This document shows positions 6,953-13,133 of a stretch of 13,133 nt of DNA, one piece after another. The stretch is taken from positions 1-13,133 of the forward strand of contig JAUXIR010000011.1 in NCBI GenBank assembly GCA_030620915.1, in the 5' to 3' direction. The stretch comes from Geopsychrobacter sp. Its GTDB lineage: Bacteria; Desulfobacterota; Desulfuromonadia; Desulfuromonadales; Geopsychrobacteraceae. The position numbers and the translations under genes were made by a program. How positions within the stretch are numbered: the first letter of the stretch is position 1; every line of letters begins with the position of its first letter. The notes beneath the pieces were generated by a model, which saw only the letters and a list, made by a program, of their open reading frames with translations, had not been told where the DNA came from and made no database searches.

Positions 6953-7810
6953 TTGATTCAGACCGTTGGTATTTACGCCAAGACAAATCATGCAGAAGCG
7001 CCGAAGTTGGCTCAGGATATCTGCAGTCGCCTGCAGCAGCAGGGTGTCGATTTTTTGCTCGAACCCTGGCTCGGCGAGGCTCTGGGTAGCGAGGCGGTCG
7101 CGGCGAAGGATGTTATTCCGCAAAAAGCCGACCTGATTATCGTCCTTGGCGGTGACGGCACCCTGATTTCTGTTGCACGTCAGGTGAATGCTCTTCAGGT
7201 TCCAATCCTTGGGGTCAATTTAGGTAGCCTCGGTTTTTTGACTGAGATTACGCGCCATGAGCTGCCCGCTATCCTGGAGTCCGTGCTTGCCGGTCAGTAT
7301 GAGATCTCGGATCGCATGATGCTCGACGTTGAGATTCAGCGCCGGGGGAAATTGGTCGCGACCCATACCCTGCTCAATGATGTCGTCATTAATAAGGGCA
7401 CTTTGGCCCGGATCATCGACATGGAAACCCGGGTTGATGGCAATTACCTGACGACCTTCAAGGCCGATGGATTGATTATCAGTACCCCGACCGGCTCTAC
7501 CGGCTATAATCTGGCGGCCGGCGGCCCGATTATCTATCCGGGGATCAATAGCCTGGTGATTACGCCGATCTGTCCGCATATGCTGACCAACCGACCCTTG
7601 ATTGTGTCGAGCAGTTCGGTCATCGCCATCGATGTCAGTTTTGCCGATGATGTGGTCTATTTTACCGGCGACGGCCAGATCGGTGCCAATCTGGAGGCGG
7701 GGGACAGGGTTGAGGTCCGCCAGTCGGCGGCCCGGACCCATCTGGTTAAGAGCCCGACACGTGATTATTTTGAAATTCTCCGTACCAAACTGAGCTGGGG
7801 GGAAAGGTGA
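6953..7810 (+). CDS. nadK: NAD kinase
   Basis: NAD kinase phosphorylates NAD to NADP using ATP or polyphosphate and sets the cell's NADP(H) supply in the cytoplasm. Motifs are the N-terminal V-G-I-Y-A-K strand, the G-G-D68-G-T loop (66-70) with the catalytic aspartate, G-V-N-L-G-S-L-G-F-L (87-96), L-N-D-V-V-I (141-146), and the NAD-binding stretch with T-P-T-G-S-T-G-Y (178-185), followed by G-D-G-Q. I start at TTG 6953: GGGAG lies seven bases upstream, and the resulting 285 residues fit the family exactly (MIQTVGIYAK). A longer frame from 6878 would add 25 residues (MRRTCGIS...) not typical of NadK. The TTG overlaps the stop of a 7-codon ORF (6933-6956), so coupled initiation is possible. It is likely co-transcribed with recN 89 bp downstream. 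Confidence 0.95.
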   Translation: MIQTVGIYAKTNHAEAPKLAQDICSRLQQQGVDFLLEPWLGEALGSEAVAAKDVIPQKADLIIVLGGDGTLISVARQVNALQVPILGVNLGSLGFLTEITRHELPAILESVLAGQYEISDRMMLDVEIQRRGKLVATHTLLNDVVINKGTLARIIDMETRVDGNYLTTFKADGLIISTPTGSTGYNLAAGGPIIYPGINSLVITPICPHMLTNRPLIVSSSSVIAIDVSFADDVVYFTGDGQIGANLEAGDRVEVRQSAARTHLVKSPTRDYFEILRTKLSWGER

Positions 7811-7899
7811 GCCTGGGGCAATAGTGAGAAAGGTCGAAGGGGAAAGATTTTGATTCTCTCCCTTTGGCATTTCACCTCGATCCTTTGACCCGATTTATT

Positions 7900-9573
7900 A
7901 TGCTTTGCGATCTGATTATCAAAAATTTTGCCATCGTCGAACAGCTGCATGTCAATTTTAGCCCAGGGTTCAATGTCCTGACCGGGGAGACCGGTGCGGG
8001 TAAGTCGATCATTATCGATGCGGTCAATCTGCTCCTCGGTGGTCGGGCCAGGGGTGAGGTGATCCGCACCGGGACCGAAGAGGCTACGGTCGAAGCGGTT
8101 TTTGATATCGGTTCCAGTCCGGTATTGCAGCAGCGCCTGGTTGAGATGGGGTTGGATAACGGCCCAGAATTACTGGTGCGGCGCATTGTCGCCCGCAATG
8201 GAAAGAACCGGATCTTCGTCAATGGCTCAGCGACTCCGTTGACACAGTTGCGTGAGTTGACGCCGCTATTGGTGAATATCTACGGGCAGCATGAACATCA
8301 GGGGCTGCAGCGGGTTGAAACCCACCTGCCCCTGCTCGACAGCTATGCCGGTTGCAGGGGCGAATCGGTTGCCTACCGGCAGGCATATGAGGGCAGGCGT
8401 GAGATCGCCGACAAACTGCAGCGCCTCGAACTGGCCGAACGGGAACGGCAGCAGCGCCTGGATATGCTCAGTTTTCAGCGCCAGGAGATTGCGTCAGCGG
8501 AGCTCCAGCCGGGTGAGGACGAACTGCTTGAGCAGGAGCGTCTGCTGCTTCAGCATGCCGGCCGCCTGGCCGAGGCGAGCAACGGCGGTTACCGCACGCT
8601 CTATGCCGGCAACGGTGCCGTCTGTGAGGAGCTTTCGTCGGTCTCCGCATCATTGGATCAGCTGCAGCAGATCGATCCGCAGTTGGCTGAGCTTGGCGAG
8701 TCCTTGAAAGCGGCCCTTTATACGGTCGAGGATGTCGCGATGCAGTTGCGTGATTATGCGCAGAAGATCAGCTTCGAACCGCAGCGACAGCAGCAGGTCG
8801 AAGACCGACTGGCTCAGATCAAATCTCTCAAGCGTAAATATGCTCCCACGGTCGCTGAGCTGCTTGGATATTTAACGCGGCTGGATGATGAGCTGGGCGA
8901 TCTGCGTGACATCGATGGGCGTCGCCATGAGTTGCAACAACAGTTGGTCGAGGCTGAAGCGGTACTCGCTGAGAAGGGCAGACTGCTGAGTGAAAAACGG
9001 ATTGCCGCCGCGACCCGCTTGTCGCAGGTGGTTGAAAACGAGCTTGCCGATCTGTCGATGACAAATACCCGTTTCGAGGTGCGGCTTGCGCCCTTGGAAA
9101 AACCGGCGGCCGATGGTCTTGAAGCCGGCGAGTTCTATCTGGCGGCTAATGCGGGTGAGGCCGCGCAACCACTGGCCCGTATCGCATCGGGGGGCGAGTT
9201 ATCGCGTATCATGCTTGCCCTGCGACGGAGTATCCCCGAAGGCGATACTGTGCGTACCCTGATTTTTGACGAAGTCGATGCCGGCATCGGCGGTGAGGCT
9301 GCGACCGCTGTTGGCGAAAAAATCTGTCGACTCGGTGAAGACTTGCAGGTGCTTTGTGTTACACACCTGCCGCAGGTCGCCGCTTTTGGTCATCATCATT
9401 TCCGGGTGGCGAAGCAGGAATCCGCAGGCCGCACCCGCACCGAGTTGACCCCCTTGCTGGGTGAAATGCGCGTCCATGAAATGGCCCGGATGCTTGGTGG
9501 TGCTCAGGTGACAGAGCGTAGCCTTGATCACGCCCGTGAGCTGCTCGATCGCTCTATTGCCAGGGGCCACTAG
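7900..9573 (+). CDS. recN: RecN, DNA double-strand-break repair ATPase
   Basis: RecN is an SMC-like ATPase that gathers at double-strand breaks and supports RecA-dependent repair. The 557 residues match the usual length of about 550. The first head half has Walker A GETGAGKS (29-36) and a Q-loop N-I-Y-G-Q-H-E-H-Q (126-134). A long charged coiled coil spans roughly 150-370. The second head half has the ABC signature SGGELSR (430-436), Walker B TLIFDEVD (453-460) and V-T-H-L-P-Q-V-A (487-494). The ATG at 7900 gives the canonical N-terminus (MLCDLIIKNFAIVEQL) but has no good ribosome-binding site; an in-frame TTG at 7864 would add 12 unconserved residues and is no better placed. The nadK-recN neighbourhood is common in bacteria. 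No SOS operator is recognised in the 89-bp gap. Confidence 0.96.
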   Translation: MLCDLIIKNFAIVEQLHVNFSPGFNVLTGETGAGKSIIIDAVNLLLGGRARGEVIRTGTEEATVEAVFDIGSSPVLQQRLVEMGLDNGPELLVRRIVARNGKNRIFVNGSATPLTQLRELTPLLVNIYGQHEHQGLQRVETHLPLLDSYAGCRGESVAYRQAYEGRREIADKLQRLELAERERQQRLDMLSFQRQEIASAELQPGEDELLEQERLLLQHAGRLAEASNGGYRTLYAGNGAVCEELSSVSASLDQLQQIDPQLAELGESLKAALYTVEDVAMQLRDYAQKISFEPQRQQQVEDRLAQIKSLKRKYAPTVAELLGYLTRLDDELGDLRDIDGRRHELQQQLVEAEAVLAEKGRLLSEKRIAAATRLSQVVENELADLSMTNTRFEVRLAPLEKPAADGLEAGEFYLAANAGEAAQPLARIASGGELSRIMLALRRSIPEGDTVRTLIFDEVDAGIGGEAATAVGEKICRLGEDLQVLCVTHLPQVAAFGHHHFRVAKQESAGRTRTELTPLLGEMRVHEMARMLGGAQVTERSLDHARELLDRSIARGH

Positions 9574-9592
9574 TGCCTGAATTGGAGTTTTT

Positions 9593-10042
9593 ATGATCCG
9601 TAGTGCTCATATCGCTGATGCCAAGGCAATCCACCAACTCTTGCTCGGCTATGCCCAGCAGGGACAGCTGCTGGGACGCTCGCTGGTCGATATCTATGAT
9701 GCTCTGCGCGATTTTCATGTCTTCGAGGAAGAGGGCGAAATTATCGGTGTCGGGGCCTTGCAGATTTGCTGGGAGGACCTGGCCGAGATTCGCTCCTTAG
9801 CGGTCAAACCGGGTCTGTCCGGTCGTGGAATAGGACGCCAGCTCGTTGAGGCCTGCCTTGAGGAAGCGCGTGAACTTGGGCTGAAGCGAGTTTTTGCCTT
9901 GACCTATCAGCCCGTTTTTTTTGAGCGGCTCGGGTTTTCTGAAATTGAAAAATCGGAACTCCCGCATAAGATCTGGACCGACTGTATTCATTGTGTCAAA
10001 TTCCCCGATTGCGACGAGATTGCTTTCTCGATTAATCTCTGA
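9593..10042 (+). CDS. argA: Short GNAT acetyltransferase, probable N-acetylglutamate synthase
   Basis: This 149-residue protein is a single GNAT domain, a fold that moves acetyl from acetyl-CoA to an amine. Acetyl-CoA motif A is I-R-S-L-A-V-K-P-G-L-S-G77-R-G-I-G81 (66-81). The C-terminus, E-L-P-H-K-I-W-T-D-C131-I-H-C134-V-K-F-P-D-C140-D-E-I-A, matches the short stand-alone N-acetylglutamate synthases of many bacteria, which make N-acetylglutamate for arginine synthesis without the amino-acid-kinase domain of E. coli ArgA. The V-F-F-E-R-L-G-F segment is also typical. GGAG lies five bases before the ATG, 19 bp after recN, so it is probably the last gene of the nadK-recN unit. The GNAT fold is certain; substrate glutamate is an inference from similarity. 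No adjacent arg gene is visible in the window. Confidence 0.75.
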   Translation: MIRSAHIADAKAIHQLLLGYAQQGQLLGRSLVDIYDALRDFHVFEEEGEIIGVGALQICWEDLAEIRSLAVKPGLSGRGIGRQLVEACLEEARELGLKRVFALTYQPVFFERLGFSEIEKSELPHKIWTDCIHCVKFPDCDEIAFSINL

Positions 10043-10108
10043 AGCTTGTCATATGGATAGTCATGCGGGACACGACCTCCTTAAGATTGAAGCCTTTTCT
10101 GCCGAAAT

Positions 10109-10149
10109 AAGCTGTACAGCTTGACAGCCCGAGCGAAAAGCACTAAAAG
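10109..10149 (+). promoter_or_regulatory. Promoter for the M23 peptidase gene with overlapping palindrome
   Basis: A perfect TTGACA -35 (10121-10126) lies 17 bp before TAAAAG (10144-10149), which matches four of six -10 positions; the predicted start is near 10156. The perfect 14-bp palindrome AAGCTGTACAGCTT (10109-10122) overlaps the first two bases of the -35, the position of a repressor or activator site. The region lies in the 149-bp gap after the acetyltransferase gene, which suits a new transcription unit. The motifs are seen; the regulator is unknown. Confidence 0.55.
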
Positions 10150-10191
10150 TTTCATTTGATTTAATTCGTATTACAAGGAGACTGGCAGACC

Positions 10192-11058
10192 GTGTCACGA
10201 CGATTCACCCTGATGTATATCCCTGATTCAGGCAAGCAGGCCCGCCGTATGCTGGTTTCGCACCGCTTGTTTTTCTCGGCATTGGCGTTACTTTTACTGA
10301 GTACCGCGCTCACGGGATGGGTGGTTGCCGACTATTATCGGCTCCAGTTTGATCAGCAGCAGTTTACTCGGTTGCTGGTTGAGAACTCTGAGCAGCGTCA
10401 GCAACTCAGGCAACTCAACCGTAGTCTTGATGGCTTGCGTCGTGAAGTGATTGTGTTGTCTGGCACGGATGCTCGGGTGCGCGGATCCCTTGAGTTGAGC
10501 GTCGAGGATTCTGTTGCCCTGCCGGTCGGCATCGGTGGCGCGCTTGATCCCAGCCCGGCTGATATGACGGAGTTGCAGCAGCAGATCAATGATCTGCGTT
10601 TGGCCATCGATCTGCGTCGCGAATCTCAGGAAGAGGTACGCGATCTGCTGAATGATAAACACTCTCTGGCTCTGGCAACTCCGAGCGGTTGGCCGACCAA
10701 GGGCTGGCTGACCTCTTACTTCGGGGTGCGACCCTCTCCCTATACCGGCCGTCGCAAGATGCATGAAGGTCTCGATATCGCCGCAAATACCGGAACTCGG
10801 GTGAATGCCACGGCTGACGGGGTGGTGGTCAAGGCGACGACTGAACCAGGTTTCGGTAAGGTCGTGATGATTGATCATGGCTACGGCTATCGGACTGTTT
10901 TTGGACATAACTCGAAGCTTTTGGTCAAGTCCGGGACGCGCGTTAAGCGTGGAGACAAGATCGCGGAGGTCGGCAATACCGGACGTTCTACCGGGTCACA
11001 CCTGCACTATGAAGTGCGTCTGAATGGTGTTCCTGTCGATCCACGTAAGCTCCTTTAG
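10192..11058 (+). CDS. Membrane-anchored M23/LytM-family peptidoglycan endopeptidase
   Basis: The 288-residue protein has a basic cytoplasmic N-terminus, one membrane helix at about 27-47, a glutamine-rich coiled coil at about 50-90, a linker, a second helical stretch (about 125-155) and a C-terminal M23 (LytM) domain from about 168. The zinc and catalytic residues are intact: H191-E-G-L-D195, G-H239-N, and H270-L-H272-Y-E. It is therefore expected to cut peptide crosslinks in periplasmic peptidoglycan rather than to be a degenerate activator such as EnvC. The start is GTG; AAGGAG (10175-10180) lies 11 bases upstream, slightly long. An ATG at codon 8 lacks its own site. It has its own promoter and is separated from secA by 429 bp. 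I cannot assign a specific named gene; a role in wall growth or cell separation is inference. Confidence 0.9.
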   Translation: MSRRFTLMYIPDSGKQARRMLVSHRLFFSALALLLLSTALTGWVVADYYRLQFDQQQFTRLLVENSEQRQQLRQLNRSLDGLRREVIVLSGTDARVRGSLELSVEDSVALPVGIGGALDPSPADMTELQQQINDLRLAIDLRRESQEEVRDLLNDKHSLALATPSGWPTKGWLTSYFGVRPSPYTGRRKMHEGLDIAANTGTRVNATADGVVVKATTEPGFGKVVMIDHGYGYRTVFGHNSKLLVKSGTRVKRGDKIAEVGNTGRSTGSHLHYEVRLNGVPVDPRKLL

Positions 11059-11487
11059 TCGCTCCTGTGGCTAATCCTGGCCTCTAGCTCCGGCCTTTTC
11101 CCGCTGTCTGCGTTGTACCTCTCTAACTTAGCCCAGGTGAGACCTGTCATCGTTTCGATCTCCCCCGAAGTGCAGATTTCGTTGGCCAATGTATTGGACT
11201 GCTCCGCGACTTAAAGTGCCTTGCAAGTTCAAAACTCCGATTTCCAACATTGTCGATCTGTACAAAACCGGCCCTTGGTTGTGGTCCGCTCCCCTGCTGT
11301 TTTCTGCATAATTTTGACATGTTATCGATGCAGCTATGCCATGACTGCAACGCTATTCTTGCTTGTTCGCTTGAAGGCCGGTGTGCTAGAATACCGCGCG
11401 GATTAAAGTATTTTTTTGATGTGAGCTGGATGAACCCTATTCTTTTCTGCCAGTGCCTGAATTGGCGGTTATGGAGCTTGTTTTTCG
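11059..11487. other. 429-bp gene-free region between M23 gene and secA
   Basis: No convincing protein gene, tRNA or known RNA is seen on either strand. Near the M23 stop is a weak GGCC (11079-11082)/GGCC (11092-11095)-TTTT structure that may end transcription poorly. A 12-bp CCAAT-GT-ATTGG inverted repeat lies at 11186-11197. CTGCAT (11304-11309) and ATGCAG (11328-11333) flank a TTGACA (11314-11319), which lacks a good -10 at 16-18 bp. The clearest signal is the secA promoter near 11363-11392, giving a leader of about 90 nt with a 7-T run at 11411-11417. The first 250 bp remain unexplained. Confidence 0.6.
11363..11392 (+). promoter_or_regulatory. Candidate secA promoter with extended -10
   Basis: TTGTTC (11363-11368) is 18 bp from TAGAAT (11387-11392). 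The -10 is preceded by TGC, making an extended -10 (TGnTAGAAT). The predicted start near 11399 leaves about 89 nt of leader before the secA ATG. It is the strongest promoter-like sequence in the gap; the -35 matches only partly. Confidence 0.5.
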
Positions 11488-11495
11488 ATGATTAA
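11430..11495 (+). CDS. Possible 21-codon leader ORF overlapping the secA start
   Basis: The ORF starts at ATG 11430 ([10 protein letters not shown]...) and ends at TAA 11493-11495, eight bases inside secA in another frame. It lies wholly downstream of the predicted secA transcription start. A GTG at 11421 would add three residues. The product is rich in hydrophobic and aromatic residues with two cysteines. No strong ribosome-binding site precedes it and no SecM-like arrest sequence is evident. The arrangement could couple secA translation to the leader, but coincidence is quite possible. Confidence 0.25.
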   Translation: MNPILFCQCLNWRLWSLFFDD

Positions 11496-13133
11496 AAGTC
11501 TGGTCAGAAAGATCGTTGGTAGTAAAAACGACCGTGATGTCAAGCAGATGACGGACAAGGTTACCCAGATCAATGCCCTTGAAGAGGCTCTTGCGGTATT
11601 AACTGATGAGCAACTACGCGCCAAGACTGAAGAGTTTCGTGGGCGTTTGCAGCAGGGCGAGACTCTCAGCGATCTGCTGATTGAGGCTTTTGCTGTGGTC
11701 CGTGAGGGGAGTAAACGTGCCCTCGGGATGCGTCATTTCGATGTCCAGTTGCTCGGTGGCATGGTCTTGAACGATGGCAAGATCGCTGAAATGAAGACCG
11801 GCGAGGGTAAAACCCTGGTGGCAACCCTGGCAACATACCTGAATGCCCTGAGCGGCAAGGGTGTGCATGTCATTACGGTCAACGACTATCTGGCCAGTCG
11901 TGATGCCGAGTGGATGGGTAAGCTTTACCGTTTTCTGGGCCTCAGCGTTGGTTGCATCGTTCATGGTCTTAACGACAAGGAACGACAGGACGCCTACGGC
12001 TCTGATATCACCTATGGCACCAACAATGAGTTCGGCTTCGACTATCTGCGCGACAATATGAAGTTTGATCTGGCCGATTATGCTCAGCGTCCGCTTCACT
12101 ATGCGATCGTCGATGAGGTCGACTCGATCTTGATCGATGAGGCCCGGACTCCGCTGATTATCTCCGGTCCCAGCGAGTCTTCGAGTGACCTTTACTATCG
12201 GGTCGATGTGATTATCCCCCGGCTTAAAAAGGGTGAAACCAGTGAAACGCGCGATGGCGCGATCGGGCAGAGCGTCAAACATCATACCGGTGACTATACG
12301 GTTGATGAAAAAGCCAAGTCGGCGATGTTGACCGAGGAAGGGGTGCGTAAGGCGGAGAAACTTCTCGCCATCGAGAACCTTTACGACCCGGTCAATATCG
12401 AGTTGCTGCACCATGTCAATCAGGCGCTAAAGGCTCACGCCCTGTTCAAACGTGACGTCGACTATGTGGTCAAGGACGGTGAAGTCATGATCGTCGACGA
12501 ATTCACCGGACGTCTGATGGAGGGACGGCGCTGGAGTGATGGTCTGCACCAGGCGGTTGAGGCCAAGGAAGGGGTCAAGATCGAATCGGAAAATCAGACC
12601 CTTGCGACCATTACTTTCCAGAACTATTTCCGCATGTACGAAAAACTGGCGGGTATGACCGGTACGGCGGACACCGAGGCCAAGGAGTTCGGCCAGATTT
12701 ACAACCTGGAGGTGGTGGTTGTCCCAACCAATCGCCCCATGGCGCGGGTCGATAATCCGGATGTGATCTACAAGACCCAAAAGGAAAAATATCTCGCGGC
12801 GATTGAAGATATTATCGATTGTCATAAGCGCGGCCAGCCGGTTTTGGTCGGCACCATCTCGATTGAGGATTCCGAACTGCTGGCGGAGCTGCTGCAGAAG
12901 AGAGGGGTGCCGCATAATGTCCTGAATGCCAAACAGCATGGTCGAGAGGCCCTGATTGTTGCTCAGGCCGGGCGCAAGGGTTCCGTCACCCTGGCGACCA
13001 ATATGGCGGGTCGTGGAACGGATATCGTGCTTGGCGGCAACGCTGAAATGATGGCACGCGCCGAGGCTGCGGGTGTTGATGTTGAGGATCGGGAGTCGGC
13101 CTTTGAGGCGGCCCTGGCGAGGCTCCAGGCACA
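11488..13133 (+). CDS. secA: SecA preprotein translocase ATPase (5' part only)
   Basis: SecA is the ATP-driven motor that pushes unfolded preproteins through SecYEG. The frame runs open from ATG 11488 to the window edge, giving 548 of the roughly 850-900 residues. Visible features are the MKTGEGKT Walker A (102-109), Walker B with D-E-V-D (209-212), the preprotein-crosslinking domain after about 228 (Y-T-V-D-E-K...), the V-D-E-F-T-G-R motif, [15 protein letters not shown], and helicase motifs V-G-T-I-S-I-E and [10 protein letters not shown]. The start matches the family N-terminus ([17 protein letters not shown]). GGAG (11473-11476) lies 11 bases upstream, a rather long spacing. The C-terminal wing, scaffold and any zinc-binding tail lie outside the window. 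Confidence 0.97.
   Translation, partial: MIKSLVRKIVGSKNDRDVKQMTDKVTQINALEEALAVLTDEQLRAKTEEFRGRLQQGETLSDLLIEAFAVVREGSKRALGMRHFDVQLLGGMVLNDGKIAEMKTGEGKTLVATLATYLNALSGKGVHVITVNDYLASRDAEWMGKLYRFLGLSVGCIVHGLNDKERQDAYGSDITYGTNNEFGFDYLRDNMKFDLADYAQRPLHYAIVDEVDSILIDEARTPLIISGPSESSSDLYYRVDVIIPRLKKGETSETRDGAIGQSVKHHTGDYTVDEKAKSAMLTEEGVRKAEKLLAIENLYDPVNIELLHHVNQALKAHALFKRDVDYVVKDGEVMIVDEFTGRLMEGRRWSDGLHQAVEAKEGVKIESENQTLATITFQNYFRMYEKLAGMTGTADTEAKEFGQIYNLEVVVVPTNRPMARVDNPDVIYKTQKEKYLAAIEDIIDCHKRGQPVLVGTISIEDSELLAELLQKRGVPHNVLNAKQHGREALIVAQAGRKGSVTLATNMAGRGTDIVLGGNAEMMARAEAAGVDVEDRESAFEAALARLQA

Noticed and set aside
7220..7870. 216-codon minus-strand frame opposite nadK
   Set aside because: It is antisense to conserved NAD kinase motifs and shows no family features.
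10109..10122. LexA (SOS) box at the palindrome upstream of the M23 gene
   Set aside because: CTGT and ACAG abut directly without the eight-base spacer of the enterobacterial box, and it does not match the GAAC-N4-GTTC type.
10053..10124. 23-codon ORF after the acetyltransferase gene (MDSHAGHD...)
   Set aside because: It has no ribosome-binding site, covers the palindrome and -35 of the next promoter, and has no recognisable family.
11614..12939. Long minus-strand open frames (266 and 170 codons) inside secA
   Set aside because: They are antisense shadows of the secA coding sequence; the plus-strand frame has unmistakable SecA motifs.
1..13133. Defence, phage, transposon, CRISPR or biosynthetic cluster
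   Set aside because: All major frames are recognised housekeeping genes in conserved order; no transposase, integrase, repeat array or unusual enzyme cluster is seen.

Overview
The window is a compact chromosomal housekeeping segment from a moderately GC-rich Gram-negative bacterium. Protein sequences and gene order (mreBCD-mrdA-rodA, then nadK-recN-acetyltransferase-M23 peptidase-secA) look most like Desulfuromonadales (Geobacter/Desulfuromonas/Pelobacter relatives). That placement is recalled family resemblance, not a search. I see no mobile element, phage gene, CRISPR array, tRNA or rRNA.

Region 1 (1-4978, + strand) is the rod-shape/elongasome operon. It holds the 3' half of mreB, then mreC, mreD, mrdA (PBP2) and rodA. 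From mreC to rodA each gene overlaps the next (4, 11 and 1-4 bp), which suggests tight translational coupling. MreB filaments, the MreC/MreD membrane proteins, the PBP2 transpeptidase and the RodA glycosyltransferase together build side-wall peptidoglycan. A 147-bp gap with two inverted repeats separates mreB from mreC and may set different expression levels.

Region 2 (5007-6786, - strand) is a convergent pair transcribed toward rodA: rarA (AAA+ replication-fork ATPase, GTG start), then a small YidD-domain protein that appears to carry a signal peptide.

Region 3 (6953-10042, + strand) is divergent from rarA: nadK (TTG start), recN (DNA repair SMC-like ATPase) and a short GNAT protein of the N-acetylglutamate synthase type. 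They are probably co-transcribed. The rarA/nadK divergent spacer holds a plausible rarA promoter and two very short ORFs ahead of nadK.

Region 4 (10043-13133, + strand) has a membrane-anchored M23/LytM endopeptidase behind a consensus-like promoter whose -35 overlaps a perfect 14-bp palindrome. A 429-bp gene-free leader with a good extended -10 promoter follows, then the first 548 codons of secA, which runs off the window.

No clearly novel system is present. The points most worth a second look are the exported YidD-like protein, a predicted Cys/His zinc site in PBP2, the small ORF that overlaps the secA start, the leader ORFs before nadK and the palindrome at the M23 promoter.
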